From contig CM041779.1 in assembly GCA_023374045.1 (NCBI GenBank), positions 303,314,167 through 303,378,166 on the forward strand: a DNA stretch of 64,000 nucleotides, in the 5' to 3' direction. Below, one piece after another: positions 42,088 through 55,603 of the stretch (the stretch's first letter is position 1; the number at the start of each line of letters is the position of its first letter). Position numbers and translations under genes: made by a program. The notes under the pieces were generated by a model, which worked only from the letters and a program-made list of their open reading frames with translations, was not told the origin of the DNA and did no database searches. Origin of the DNA: Limonium bicolor (Eukaryota > Streptophyta > Magnoliopsida > Caryophyllales > Plumbaginaceae).

Positions 42088-45000
42088 TGAAATACCCCGT
42101 AATTATAAACAGTGATTAATTAGGCTAATAAATAATTTTAGAGGCTTAATTAAGTCTAAATAAATATTAGGGAACAAATCCCGAAGAAACGGATCCTTAA
42201 AATGGATTAAAAACACTAACGAACATTAAAGCGCGTTTTTCGAGGTAACCGGGAAAACGTGACTTTAAGCGGGTCAAATAGACTCGTAACAATTTTGGTC
42301 AACTAAATAGTCATTAATAAATATTAGTGAAGCTTTGGAACCAATAAAATCAATAAAACGAGAAATTAGTAAAACTGCCAAAAACGGGAAGTTGTGGGGG
42401 TAGAAACATAAATAACCAAAACTTATGTGTCCAATAATGTAAAAGAATTTTTACAACCCATATGGCTGTGTGTGCTGTCCGATTTCAGCCTCACTCACAC
42501 ACACCCTCTATTCTCTTTTTATTCACAAAAGACAAAAACATTAAAAGCAAAAAGTAACATATCTACCTCACTACCCCACTCTCTCTCCTATCTCTATTCT
42601 TTTCTTCCTCACGTAACAGCACCTCACCCCTCACTCTCTATTTCTTTCTTCCTCTCCAGTGACAACAATGGAAGATTAGCAAACCCCCACAAAATACCAC
42701 CTTCTCTCCTCTTGTTACTCCATCAACCTTCTCCAAAATTATAAAAAGTATACCATTGTGTTCCTCTCTTCAAGGAGAACACTTCCCTCTTTTCAAAATC
42801 CGGAAAGGAGCATTTTCGTTTTTATGGGTATGCCCCATTTGGAGCTTCAAGACTACCATTAGCACCACCTTCTTCTCCTTGTTCTTTTAAGGTAAAAATC
42901 TTCTTGAAACTCCATCTTTTTCTAGCCTTTAAGGGCAAAACGAAATTAAGCTAAAACCTTGTTGGTTGTTTTGGTACTCTAGCCGATTTTGGGCTTTGTT
43001 GGAGGAGAGGAAAACATTGTCTTGAGCTATCCTAAGCATCACCTACATCCTTGCAAGGTAATGAAATCTCTAAACCCTAAAATATACCTTAAGCTTCAAA
43101 GAATGGTTAAGAGTTTGTTTTAGGTATTGAAATGTGTATGTATATGGGATGTAGTGTAAGATTGTTGAAGTTGCTAAAACCGGTGGAAAGAGGAAGGGGG
43201 AAGAAAAGAGAAAGCTTGTGAAATAACAAGGTAAAATATACTTGTCCTTGTGTAGTTTTGTATGTGTTTGTGTAACAGATTTTGGAAGTATAAAATGGTA
43301 TTGTAAAATGGTAGTGTAGTGGTGGAGTAGTGTATAAGAGAATACAAATGTTTTGAAACCTTAAGAGACATTGTAAACTTGTCAAAACAGATTTGGGAAT
43401 GAGAGGTTATGTGCAGGAATTTTAAGAGTGTTTAGTAGTTGATATTGGTGTATGAGAGCTTGTATATTATTGCTGTTTTCAAACAGGTGAAATGGGTAAC
43501 AAAATGTGAATACATGATGTGGTGAGAATGTAAGATTTTAGGGGAGGTTATGTCAAAATTTACCTAGAACTAGAACACTTAAGAAAACTAGAAACTAGGT
43601 GAAACTATGTGCTTGTAACAGATTTTTATTGGAGCTGTTTAGTTGGTAGGTTAGGAGGGATAACTAGTGTATTGTAAGCTTTAGAAATGACATTATAAGA
43701 GGGAGTTAAAGATGAAGAAGGTGAGAATCAAAACCTGTAGCAAATGCAACTTAGAAAAATATTGTAAGTGCTGAAATGAGAACTTAAGAAAATGGGAGAG
43801 TGAATTAGTATAAAAGGGTGTAACGGATTGGTAATGGATTTAAACATGTTTAGGTGACTAATTAGGTGCTAAAATATGTGGGATTAAGTGCAGGAACAAT
43901 GGGGAATTAATTAGGCAAAGTTTGGGTTGTAACAACAGACAAAGAAAACTGGAAAATCTGTCAAATTCGTAGCAGGGTCCGGGACCTACCTTCTGTACAA
44001 GGACCCGGACCAGGTATTAAAACTAGCCGAGAGTTACAGCAGGTGGTGGTCCGGGACTTAAGTCCCATACAAGGACCCGGACCACCCCTGTAAAATAGGC
44101 CGAGAGTTTGTCAAAGTATAGGTCCGGGACTTACCCCTTGTAAGAGGACCCGGACCATGGTGTGAAAATAGGCCGAGACTTTCCAACCCTTTGGGTCCGG
44201 GACTTGACCCTTGTCCTAAGGTCCCTGACCATACCAGTAAAAACGCCCGAGACTTTGGTAATGAGGTGGTCCGGGACTTAAGACCTGGACAAGGTCCCGG
44301 ACCAACCTAAACTTGTAAAATTAAGAGTATTAAATGGGTAATAGGATAAGGAAGTGAATGGTAATGATAGTATAAGATCAATAAGACTTAATTAAGGATG
44401 TCTAAAAGACATTAAGAGTATAAACAAGTTTTGAAACTAAGGAAGATTAAGTAAATCATATGTAAGTATAAGAAATGTAAAGGTATAGTAAGAATGAGTT
44501 AGGAAACAAAAGAGTAATCGTGTTGGTTAATGATAGTTAGATTAATCATTCAATTGTATGTATATAATAGGATTGATTTGTGAACACCGGAGGAACGTTG
44601 GGATACAAGTACGACGGTGAACGGTATGAATTCCTCATGCCCCGTATGCTACCTTGGTTACTCTGATTTGTGTGTTGTGTGCTAATTGATCACCAAATAA
44701 GATAAATGCACGAATCGGAGTTATTATGCTTACTCGTGAATATGTAGTGTTGTATGTTGTGAATATTGTCTTTAATCTCAATTTGTATAATTCATGAAAT
44801 GTATGGATGATAATGAATGTGTGTATGTATGAGATGATGTATTGTGACCGACTATTATTTGTTATTGGACTTCTAACTGATTCCTAACAAGCTAACCGAT
44901 CTAACTTAAATTGGTAATGAATTTGGAATGAGTAGAAGTCCGATATAGTTTCGGCCACGCGTGAGGATGAGGAGACACAAGAGGTTGGATCCAATTCCTG

Positions 45001-45979
45001 ACTCTTAAACTGGTCCGCGGCCCAAACCCCTTAAATGGGTAGCATCCCGGATCGGTGAGTCAAGTAAAGCCTGGTGGTGGGACGGTGTAGTCCCTGCCCA
45101 GAGGCCATACCGGCTTAACATGAGTATGAGTAAGTAAGTATGAGTAAGTAAGAGCAAGTAAATGAGTATGGAAAGGTAAGCAAGTAAAGTATGAAAGAGA
45201 ATGTGTAAGTATTATGTAATGAGTAAAAGAGTAATAAGCATTCCGATTAAACGGATGCGTAACCTGGCTAACCTTTGTGAAGGTAAGTTGTGTATGCTAA
45301 GGTATTGCCGTCTTGGATTGTATATCGAATTGTATATGATCGTATGTTGTATGCAGAGCATGTATGTATGTATTCAATGAACCGCATGTTTAAGTGGACG
45401 TCAAATAGTCGGCGTGCCCTTGTTAGCACTCGGTATATGCGGAGTTTATGCGCAGCTTTTGCTGAGCCCCTTGGGGCACCGTTTTTAATATGAATGCAGG
45501 TGCAAGAGAGGGATGAAGATGTGAAGACTTAGTTCTATTTCTTTGTCTTCTTTTTGGTTGTAAACAATGAATTATGGTTGGTGTACTAAGTAGTACACGG
45601 CTGTAGCTTTTTCATTAGCCGGTGTACCATGGGGTACACCTTTTTGGACATTGATAGAATGGGAATTGGTATAGATGAGTAGCTGGTAGAAACTCATTCT
45701 TTTTGGATACTTAGGAATGATGTAATCGAATATACTTTGGCACTCGGTAATCCATTGATGTAAGTATTCAGTATGTGGTATTTTGGTAAGTAATATAGTA
45801 GTTTGGTATACTATGATCATCAGACCGTCACTGTAAGTAGTAATAGCCTTGCTAGCCGTATGGGCGGTTAGCGGCATTGTGTCACCCGCCGTAGTAGTAA
45901 GTAGTATTTCCGCTGCGTGTAACTTTGATTATTGGGATGATTGGACGGTAAGTACAGGATTAGCGGTTGGGGTGTTACA
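42088..45979 (+). repeat. Element C 3' LTR
   Basis: 3892 bp, nearly identical to 31633-35526, with the same palindrome array and double hairpin. It ends GGGTGTTACA before GTCTC. Confidence 0.95.
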
Positions 45980-45984
45980 GTCTC
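45980..45984. repeat. Target-site duplication of element C (right copy)
   Basis: GTCTC, matching 31628-31632. Confidence 0.93.
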
Positions 45985-47309
45985 TGAGATTATGATGTTA
46001 ATAGTAACATCTTGGGAAGACCACTACAATGGAGTGACCACACCCTCCCACCACCGCCCCAAATCCCTAGTGTCACTTATAAAACTGAAATGAAAGAATA
46101 ATGTGGTTGTTATGTGCATTGAACGAAATCCTAAGAGTTGGATTTGGTGGTATTGAAGTGGTAGGTTATGGAAGCTGGAAGGATGCGTAAATGCTGAAAG
46201 ACTATTGAGTGGGAATATCGTGAATACAGCCTATTACCATAGGGATATTATTAATGTAGGATGAGAATTAATTCAACATCGACACCAACCATAATAGTTG
46301 CTAGTTGGACAACATAGGATGACTTACTTCAAGGCAAATAATGCCCGAAGCATCCTATGATTCAAGAAAAACTTGAACCATTAAGTTATAGCAGTGTGAT
46401 TACGGAAAATTGTGGCATAACAATAAATGAGCATATAAAATTCTCCCCTAAAGTAGTCCACACAAAAACGATAACGTAGAAATGTTCCAGAGAGGTTCGT
46501 ATACCGCGTACATATGGTTAGGGAAGCAGATGACCACTATACTACCTAGGGATGCCAAATACTACTTCCAAATGAAACTAATACTCCTTTATACTAGGAA
46601 ATACTCAAGAGAAAGGCATAAGTAGCAAGTAAAATATAGCCGACGAAACCTTACTCAAGAAAAGAGTAGAAAAGAGTAGTAAGAGAATGAAGGTAAGGGT
46701 AACCCTATGAGGGATTGTGAAGTGAATACTAATACGAAAACAAGGAAACTATGAACAAAGGGGAGTAAATTAGCCCATCGAAATGGCGAGGGTAAGGGAA
46801 AGTTTTCCCTAAATTATTCCTTGAGCCGTAAAAAAACCTAGCCATTGAAGTCTTTACCCAAAGGTAGGGACCTTACCTTCAATATAAGTCATAAATTGAC
46901 ATTTACACCCCCTCTCTAACCACCATTATGGCACGAGTAAATACCAAACAGTCCAGGTAAAAGTACGGATATCAAGTTGTACAACAAGAAAATAAAGAAA
47001 ATGAAGTGTTACAACACTACTGCTAACCGCCCTTCAATGACATCAATAATGCTAATCTTATCACCAAGGGAACCACTAAGTTGGAAGGTTATGTCGTAAC
47101 ATAGGTAACACTATAAAACACTATGTAAGGGTTAGTCTGATTGGCTCCTCATAGGTACTGATAGTCGTGCTAAATTGAAAGGAAAACCAAGTTAGGTGTA
47201 TTATAGCATTTTGAGTATAATAAATTGATTCGTTGCCAAGACTACTACACAGAGTGACATGAGAAATTTAACCACCTTGACTATTTAGGTATGGCCTTGC
47301 TTGACTAGT
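45985..47309 (+). pseudogene. gag: Element D decayed gag region
   Basis: Begins next to C with a degraded TIAEIV-like text and a Pro-rich run (near 46050). No open frame or zinc knuckle survives to the eye. It is assigned to gag by position between D's primer site and its AlkB remnant. Confidence 0.5.
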
Positions 47310-47890
47310 TCGTAACTCTTAATGTCCAAGCTACAACTATGGTAAATGTAGGGGTTTGGAAGGAAGGTTAGAAGAACCTTACCCACTAGGGTATTTCATG
47401 GATTGAAACAGAAAACTACATGTGAAATGTTTAGGAAAAGATGGGACCCTAACTAGGGTTGCCAAGAGACGGCTAAAAGGTGAGTGAGAAGATCTTCATG
47501 GGCCTGTAGAGTTACAAACCCTAATAAGAATTTTGGTTGGAATCACCCTTTAGCATAATCCAAATCATGTGTTGGGAATACCTACTAATGTCCATAATAA
47601 AATTTTGTGAAGAAATAAACATTTAAACTCAAACATGGAATGGAATGATAAACCTGAACCCATAAGCAACAGAAAGTCTCGCTAAGTCCATTCCCATCTG
47701 AAAGGATATCGGACTTCTCGATGAGAATCAAAGATAATAAAATTTGTATGAAGTTGGAAAAGGGGGATGGATGTACTAGTTGTCGGAGGAGAGACAAGGC
47801 GGAAACACCATTGGACTAAAGAATGAAACTAAGTACTATTTACTCACGCTTGCTAATGCTACTCATGTATGACTAAAATGGCGAAAATAG
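47310..47890 (+). pseudogene. Element D AlkB remnant
   Basis: Three legible pieces appear in the right order and spacing. KLHVKCLGKD at 47413-47442 matches KLKMMCLGKD in C and is followed one frame over by WDPN. DVLVVGGETR at 47770-47799 matches DVLILGGESR in B. ANATH near 47850-47864 matches INATHM of B and C. An EPEP(I) segment near 47655 fits AEPIPD. The HxD region is not readable, and stops and shifts are frequent, so it is dead. Its place, after gag and before protease/RT remnants, is the same as in B and C. Confidence 0.72.
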
Positions 47891-50280
47891 ACTCAAGGAA
47901 GTATCAAACTGAATGAGGAAATAGGTGGGGGAAGGATATAACATTGTAATAAGTGAAATAATAAGAGACAGTTGAACCTTAAAGGTATATATGGACATAC
48001 GTTTAAAGATTCCATATTTCAGGCCAAGAATTAAACAAGGAAAATACCCGAAATGTGGCTAATGAAGCACGAATCAAAGATAAGAGTAAGGTTACCACCG
48101 GTATGGCTTGTACAAAATAATCAAAAATAGCGCACTAGACTAAGGGACTAATAGAATGTGTGTTCTATAGGTGTGATTATAATACTACTCTACAAATGGC
48201 ATTGGTGTAACTATATTATTTAGTTTTGGATCTCTTAGTAATTGGTATCTTTGCCTTCTAAAAGAAGTTGTAAACAACCCATAAAACTGTAAGTATACAT
48301 TGGGCTCAGAAGTATAAAGGTATATTACAATGCACAGTGTAAACTACTACTTAAGAGCCAGATGGAAATATTGTTGTATGATTTCAATAAAGAACTTGCA
48401 AATGTAGTGGTATTGCCTTGTAACTATTTAAGGAGATGAAGGAATGTAAATGACATGCTTATGCTGAGCACACATAATAACACAAGGATAGGATGAACAA
48501 AAAATGATACTAGTAGAGTTCATAAACTTTGCTTTCCCAAGATCTATTGGGCAAGGGTTGTTGCTAAGATGCCTTATCAGATGACTCAATACAAAATTGA
48601 ACAAATTAATACATAGTTGAAGGACCCATTGATAAAAAGGATTCATATGGCTTAGAGTATCCGGTGAAATGAACTAACAAAGGTTGATAGAAGGAAAGAT
48701 AGTGAATTCAATCTAGAGTAACTGTTGTCAAGGGATGTTGACGGTGGCGACCAACAGTAGGTACTTTCTGCCATGAATTGACTATAGGATTGATCAGTCG
48801 AGGGGAAACCTATACCTTTTTCAAAAACTGGTGTTAAGAGTTTATAATGATGTCACCTAGAATGTGTGCTTCGACAAAGTTCACAATTTTATGGACCGTC
48901 TGTTAAGGAACAATTGAAATGAGTCGGTGATCATAAAGAAGAATTAGTTGTACACTAAGCTCTTGAAGCGTTAGATTTAAATTGGTTGATTTATTCTCAG
49001 GCAAGATGTACCGACCCAAAGGATTCTCGGGGACCCGGTGAAGAATGAGGCTGTTAAAGCTCAAAGCTCCGAAGACTTTGTAAGGAGTTACTAAAGGTCT
49101 ATCAAAGATTTCTTTAAACTAGAAGAGAGGTATGGTTTGTATAACCTGAGGAGTGTAGGATATCCTTTCCAATATTGAAGGATTTGTTAATAATCTCACT
49201 AGTATCGATTATTCCTAAGATTAGGATACCTCCAGAACCAAAATGGGATTTAGACCCATGTAGCATAGGAAATCATACCTTATATCTCATGTCGGATGGA
49301 TGAAGAAACTGGAATGGAAATATATAGGTTGTAACAATCATTTACCCAGTTAGGAGCAGGTGCTCAAATGGGGGATCAGTCCTTACAATTTGACAGTTGA
49401 AAGTGGGGTTGAAGAGGAATTGATTAGAGTAAAAGGTGGATTGTGTATCCCTAAGAGTAGTTCAATTTTAAAGAAAAAAATCTATAGGGAATATCCCGTT
49501 TATCCTTACCCACTCATCTAAGGTCATAAGAGATGTACCAAAATTATGAACATGTAATTTTATTGGGCTGATTGAGAAAAGACATTATTGGATGTGTGAC
49601 ATAGAGCTTAACATATCAGAAGGGTAGATTGAAGCATAAGAGACTTAAAGGGGCTATTGTAACCCATATCTGATTTAGAACAAAAATTAAGAATGTATTG
49701 AAATTTTTTTAGTCGGAACCTATTCCACAAGGAGACTAAGAGGACCATTCAGAGATTAGCGAATATACTATGCGCATATACTTTTGAGTTTTAGGACACT
49801 ATTGTGCTGGAACAAAAATAGACAAAGCTTTATCCTAGAAATTAAATAACAAGTACAAGTAACACAAAAATGATCAAATGATTCATTAAAATATGAGAAT
49901 TAGGATATCACAAAGAGGGACTTGGAATTCATGATGAACGACCAAGTCTTCCTCGAGGTATACATTGGGAAGAGCGTCTTTAGGTTTGGGGAGAGGGAAA
50001 ATGAAGCCCAAATTATGTAGGGTCGTACATTGCACGGAGCGTGTGGGCCCTTTGATATAAGGAAATATATGACAATTTCTATACTCTTTGACTTAATGAA
50101 TAGGTACAGCATTCATTCTACGTATTAAAACCTAAGAGACTAAAGCTGAATGAAGCTCTGTGATATTTTGAGACCCCCACCTTGTATATTTGGTTCTAAC
50201 ATCAAATAAACTAGAGACACAATCGTTACAACGATGAGAGTGACTCCAAAAGTACTTTGTATCTAGCGCTCTGATTTGAG
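47891..50280 (+). pseudogene. pol: Element D decayed pol
   Basis: Degraded chromovirus Pol. Near 49415 the text LIRVKGGLCIPKSS recalls the integrase entry [12 protein letters not shown] of B, followed by a GHKRCTKIM segment like the zinc domain. At about 49935-50060 DQVFLEV and SVFRFGE recall DQVFLRV and GVFRFGQ, and a GPY/F-like text follows. The rest is too mutated to divide by eye. No open frame of functional length. Confidence 0.7.
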
Positions 50281-50292
50281 CGTCTCTGGTAT

Positions 50293-50332
50293 GGGGGAAC
50301 GTGGGTGTAACCCCTCTTTAAGGGGGGTAGGG
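50293..50332 (+). repeat. Post-pol hairpin and polypurine-like tract of D
   Basis: GGGGGAACGTGGGTGTAACCCC then TCTTTAAGGGGGGTAGGG, a degraded version of the motif after pol in B and C. Confidence 0.6.
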
Positions 50333-51276
50333 CCACTTGAAATTGTCGTGGGGTTGTGTTGTTGATTGTATTTTAGTAATGAATTGGTATATGTAGACAT
50401 GCATTATGGCACTTTGGTGCATAACACCTTGGTGCATGTTGATTGGCTTGTATTGATTGAGGCACTTCAGTGAATGTGAGTGAGTTATGGTATCTTGACG
50501 TATATTGATTGATTGGTAATGTGGTGGTTATATTCCATATATGGTTAGTGTGGCTATGTCCCACACATGGGCATTAGTGACATGGTATGTGAGTGTTCAT
50601 GGTAAAGATGACATGATGCACATTGGTATTGTGGTGTATAAAGGAATTTATGATCATGATGGTAATTGTTAATGTTAATGTACATGAGAATGTAAGGTTG
50701 AGACAAGTGTTTGGTGGAATGTTACTCAGTATGAGACCGAGGTAGGAATCAGTTGCCTGGTTCTATAGTTGTGTTGTGCTAATGGTGAATAAATTGTTAT
50801 GATTGTGACTAGATTTATTATATTAGTTTATGAATTGATTGACAGATGACTAGAAGCATGTAGGGTAATAATTGAAATTGGTTAAATTGTATCTTTGATT
50901 GAATTGAACGTGCGAGGTTGAACTTGACCGTGGCTAGGTCAAGTGATACTGAGCACCAATTGGGGTGGAAGGATAGTTCAACACTTACGCTGATCACGTA
51001 AGGGTTGGATGATTCTCGAAGCTCCCTACAAGCGGACACATAAATTACAATTAGGTGTGAAATCTTATAAGTTCGGATTATGGAAGTGTGAAGGTAGTGA
51101 TGTTGATGTTAGGTGATGTGATAGTGTATAGTATTGATACATGATACGAAACATGCATGTTGCACTTAGTGGGTGAATTCACATGATGAATACAGATATG
51201 TGAGAACTTGATTCTCTAGATAGATTGATTAGAGGAAAATTGACTTCGGGACGAAATCTTTTTAAGGGGGGTAGAC
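50333..51276 (+). other. Element D 3' untranslated region and polypurine tract
   Basis: GT-rich sequence with GGTGCAT and TGATTG-like simple repeats and no coding sequence. It ends with TTTAAGGGGGGTAGAC (51261-51276), the polypurine tract before the 3' LTR. Confidence 0.7.
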
Positions 51277-53258
51277 AGAAATATCCCTAAGATTTATTAA
51301 TAAATAAATCTTAATTAAATAAGCTAAAATAATCAATTAAGGTTAAGAATGTTCTTAAGATGAATTATTTAATTCATACACTTAAGAAATTAATTTTATA
51401 AACGAACGTAAATTAAGGAGGTCAATAAACCTCATATAAAATAACAAAATAAAAGTATATAATTTGAGATGAAAGTAAATAAATAAAATAAAATCTACTA
51501 TACTCCTAATTAGGAGAATAATGATCATTCATGATAAGTTAAGTTTAAAAAAGGAGAATGAATAAATACAGGGACATATAATCTAAAGTTCGTTACATGA
51601 AATAACGAATTAATAAACACTATAAAGAAGGAAATTAAAAAATAAAATTAATACAATCTATCATACATACTAAGTCATAAAATAATGTTATATATTAAAA
51701 TATAATATTTTGGGATTTAATGACAAACCTGAGCAATTTACGGAATTAATTAGCAGTTGTAAACTGACAAATAAGTCAACCAAACAAAAATTCTCTCTCA
51801 ATGGGCCTTTAGACTGATCTAGAAACAATAAACACAAAAAAATATGGGCTGACCAGCCCAAAGTGAGCCAGCCGGTCCTCCCTCTCTTTCTCGTATCACT
51901 CTCGGTAATCTCAACCCTAACTAACCCAATTACTTTCTCTTCTAACCCTAATCTAATCACCCTTATATTTCCTTCCATTTTTTCTTCTGGAACCGCCGCC
52001 GACCTTCCTCCTCCTTCTTGCACACGATTCTCCTTCTCTTCACTAAGCCTTCTTCATCTGTAAGTTTCTTATTCTCTTCTAAGCTTCTGATTCTCTTACA
52101 AATCAAGGAACTACATCTATATTATCCGGTAGAGACCCTAATAGTTAGCGCCTTTCTTCTTCTCTTCTCGATGCTCACTTCCTTCTCTTCTCGATGCTCA
52201 CTTCCTTCTCTTTCGGTCTTCTTCTCCATTTTCTTGTTTAATTTCTTTTTCTGGTACCGGGATTAGACTCGCAAAGAGGAGAACAAACGGTAAGTAATCT
52301 TTGTTTTACTTATACAGGTCAAACATTTGAAACTCCCACTTACCTTCCTTTCTTGCTTTTGTATAACCGGAAAAACGGGGAACAAACTCCCAGACTTGGG
52401 CAAGGCCGGGGCCGAGAGGAGAAGGGAACAAAATCGGAAGATTAAGGTCGCGTCTAGCATCGAAGAACAAGGTATAAATTTGAAACAATTGAAGAAAATA
52501 AACCTAGATTAGGGTTTTTGAAGTTTTGGTTTTACAGTGTAAGCTTCGGTAATTTCAACTAAAACGTGAATCTATCAAAACGTCAATTGATTCAGTGAAC
52601 TGTATATGGACATTCGAAAACGATTTTAGTTTCTGGTGAATTCATATTGTTTATTTTGTTATGTGGGTGCGAACTAGAAGCCTTAAACCCTAATTAGGGT
52701 CTGAAAATGTTTACTTAATTTGTAAGTTCAAAGCTGTGAATTGTGGAACTAACTGATGGTTAGAGTTTCGGTAGAAACTAGGGTTCCAAATTAGTAAATT
52801 AGGACTTCCTAAATATTAATTACATTTTTGTGGTTCAAAGCTGTTTAATTTTGAAGTTGTTAATGATTAAGAGTTTGGTTTGGAATTAGGGTTCTCAATT
52901 TAGGAATTAGGTTTCAATGTTTGAATTAGGGTTTTCGGTCAGTAATCTAGGGTTTGTTATTAAATTGGGGGGTAAATCTGATTGATAAATTAGGGTTATG
53001 AGAATGGAATTAGGGTTTTGAATCTTAGAACATAAATTTTTGTGTTGAAATCATAATTATCAGAAAGTTCATTTGGGAAATAGAAATACAGATTCTGAAA
53101 ATTGGGAATTTTGTTTCGATCGACAAGTTAGGGTTTTAAATTAGGGTGTGAAATTGGTAAATTAGGGGTTTTATAAATTAGGGTTCAAATCAGTGTGAAA
53201 TTGTTAAATTAGGGTTTCTAGAATTAAGTGGGATAAAATTGGTAATTCTGAAGAAAGT
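51277..53258 (+). repeat. Element D 3' LTR, part 1
   Basis: Starts AGAAATATCCC, a one-base variant of the family's TGAAATACCCC. The first 1.2 kb has no partner in the truncated 5' LTR; it includes a C/T-rich promoter-like stretch with a 23-bp tandem duplication (about 52161-52206). From 52473 it matches 27430 onward, including the AATTAGGGTTT-rich section. It is interrupted by solo LTR E at the AAAGT site. Confidence 0.82.
53254..53258. repeat. Target-site duplication of E (left copy)
   Basis: AAAGT, repeated at 58606-58610. Confidence 0.9.
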
Positions 53259-53690
53259 TGTAACACCCCTACCGCTAATCCCGTCATTTTCTTACAATTA
53301 CTTACCTTCGCAGCGGATACTACATACTTCACGGCGGGTGTACAATGTCGTTAGTCACCCACGTGACTAACAAGGCCAATTACACATACAACATACTATC
53401 GGTCTGATGAACTTGAATTTACTGAGTATACTATACCAAACAATACATTCCAATTCCTTAGTCCAATCTTAGTACAATTACAACTTTGAATGAATGCTTA
53501 TACAAAATGCAATATCCATACAATACTATACCAAGTATCTAAATTCCTCAAGTTCGCCGATGACAATTCGGTCTCACCATTCCACATTTACAAATATAAA
53601 TCAATACAAGTTCTTAATCAACTACCCAAGCTTATACAGCCATCCCCGTCCTACACTCGAACGGTGTTCAACTTCAAGTACCTGGAAAAT

Positions 53691-53725
53691 AAAAACGGTG
53701 CCCCTAGGGGCTCAGCAAATTGCTG
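53691..53725 (-). repeat. Double hairpin plus T-run in LTR E
   Basis: On the minus strand: CAGCA-ATT-TGCTG, then AGCCCC-TA-GGGGC and ACCGTTTTT. It has the same layout as in B and C. Confidence 0.78.
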
Positions 53726-54019
53726 CATATGAAATTCGCATACCCCGCGTGCTAACCGGGGTACGCCGACTACTTTTGTCGAATACATGGAGTTCATTTT
53801 CACGCATACGTACATACTAATACTACAACATTACAAGCAGCAATACTTACATATATACACAAGATTCACTACCTACGAGGGAAGATAATTCGTCAGTCAA
53901 CCATTCATATTAGTTACTCATTCATCCGGTTTAATCGGATGCTCTCTTTCTCCTCGCTCGGGTTCATAAGGCTTACTCCAACCATGTTCTTACTTACTTG
54001 TTGCTTTACTCATACTACA

Positions 54020-54295
54020 CCCATTACTTTACTCGTTACCTTACTCATTACTTTACTCGTACTTACTCCTTACTCAATACTTCTCGCATTACTCGTACTT
54101 ACTCCTCACTTAATACTAATTACTTTACTCGTACATACTCATTACTCAATACTCATTACTTTACTCGTACATACTCATTACTCAATACTCATTACTTTAC
54201 TCGTACATACTTATTACTCAATACTCATTACCGTACTCGTACTTACTCATTACTCAATACTCATTACTTTACTCGTACATACTCATTACTCATAA
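54020..54295 (-). repeat. Minisatellite of ~36-bp units in LTR E
   Basis: Repeats built on ACTCATTACTCAATACTC and TTACTTTACTCGTACAT, about six to seven imperfect copies. C has a shorter related AGTAAGT-rich tract at 34670-34780, so the array seems to have expanded in E. Confidence 0.8.
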
Positions 54296-55421
54296 CCTCC
54301 GGGCAGATTCATACACAAGACTTGCGACCGGCTTAAAAATACAAGCGGAGCTATACACTTAGCTCCTTAAATACTCGAATGTCCGTTTTTACCGGACCAC
54401 TCAAATTCCCAACACTCCTCTCGGAGTATCTTACAATCTCATGGATTAGCCTAGAAGTATCTCTCTCGATATCCTCTACTAGCTTAGGGAATTACCAATG
54501 TTTAGTATTCTCAGATTTAAGGGTTCCCCCAACGTATCGAATACTCTCATGTACGGGACATTGTTTATATTAGTCGGATCCTCTCATTGTGGGTCGACTA
54601 TTGTTCTAAGGGGTTTGGTGATCCCTTACCGTACTTTACTTTTCTCAAGATTCATGTCTTGCACCATCATCAATTCCTCTAATAGAGGTTACTTATATAC
54701 TTCCACTATTTATTGTTTGGTGGATTGAATCGATTCGGTTCTCTAACCATTATCGGCAGTTTACTAATCTCGTACACTTTCTCACATTCTAGTGAGTTCA
54801 TAGGTTTGCGTTATCGTTTTAGTTCGTTATGTTTTAGTGCATTTCCACGTTTTTATTAATTCGCAACATGACTCTTTCTACGAGTCACTAATCAACAAGA
54901 CTCATTTATGAGTCGGTCTACATACTAAGTTAGGCCACGCAATCATTCAAGAAAGGTTAGCTCATACATCATGCAGCAAGACATACAATCAAATGCAATA
55001 AACCATTTCATACTTTTATCTTGATTAGCCGGCACACAAGCACGCAAATCAACGTAGCACGGTTAGCATACGGGGCATGAGAAAATCATACCTTACACCT
55101 TGGTTTAACTTTTACCATGGCATCTCACCTTGCTCGGTTCACATACGATCCTCTGATAATGTTTCAAACATTGCTATTAATACCAAGTTCATACGGTACA
55201 TAATTAATTACTACTCCCCTACTTACCCCGTTATCCCGTTATACTTAGTTTTGCTCATGTCAAATTATGTTCTTACTTCTCACTCATTTCCTACACTTGT
55301 TTACACTTCTTAGGACCTTTACATATCACCAAACAAGGTCTTAACAACATCTAAAACCATTACCAATCAATCCCCCCATGTTCTAAAGCCTAAAAACCAC
55401 TTTCGGCACAATTTTAGGGGT

Positions 55422-55603
55422 GATCCGGGACTTGGTCCGGACCCAAAGTCCCGGACCAACACATTTATGCACTCTCGGTCATTTTCTACTTTGGTCTGGG
55501 TCCTGGTCCTGGTCTACGGTCCCGGACCACCTGCTGTCTCAACCTTTGGGGCATTTTTAAGGGCGGTCCGGGACCTTATACAAGGGCTAGGTCCCGGACC
55601 CTG
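55422..55603 (-). repeat. Palindrome array in LTR E (three units)
   Basis: Units of GGTCCGGGAC / GTCCCGGACC type at about 55422, 55493 and 55565, period ~72 bp, closely related to those in C and at 26682-26863. Confidence 0.8.

Larger units (their letters stand above)
31633..45979 (+). mobile_element. Element C: Tekay-type chromovirus with an intact AlkB exon
   Basis: A 14.3-kb element with LTRs of 3.9 kb (TGAAATACCCC...GTGTTACA), TSD GTCTC, an initiator-Met primer site, gag in three exons, a 740-bp AlkB exon without stop or frameshift, then protease to chromodomain. It has the plan of B but is a different family: the LTRs are not alignable over most of their length and the proteins differ throughout. 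The LTR pair is nearly identical, so insertion is recent. Gag and Pol carry several indels and two nonsense changes, so this copy is not autonomous as read. Confidence 0.93.
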
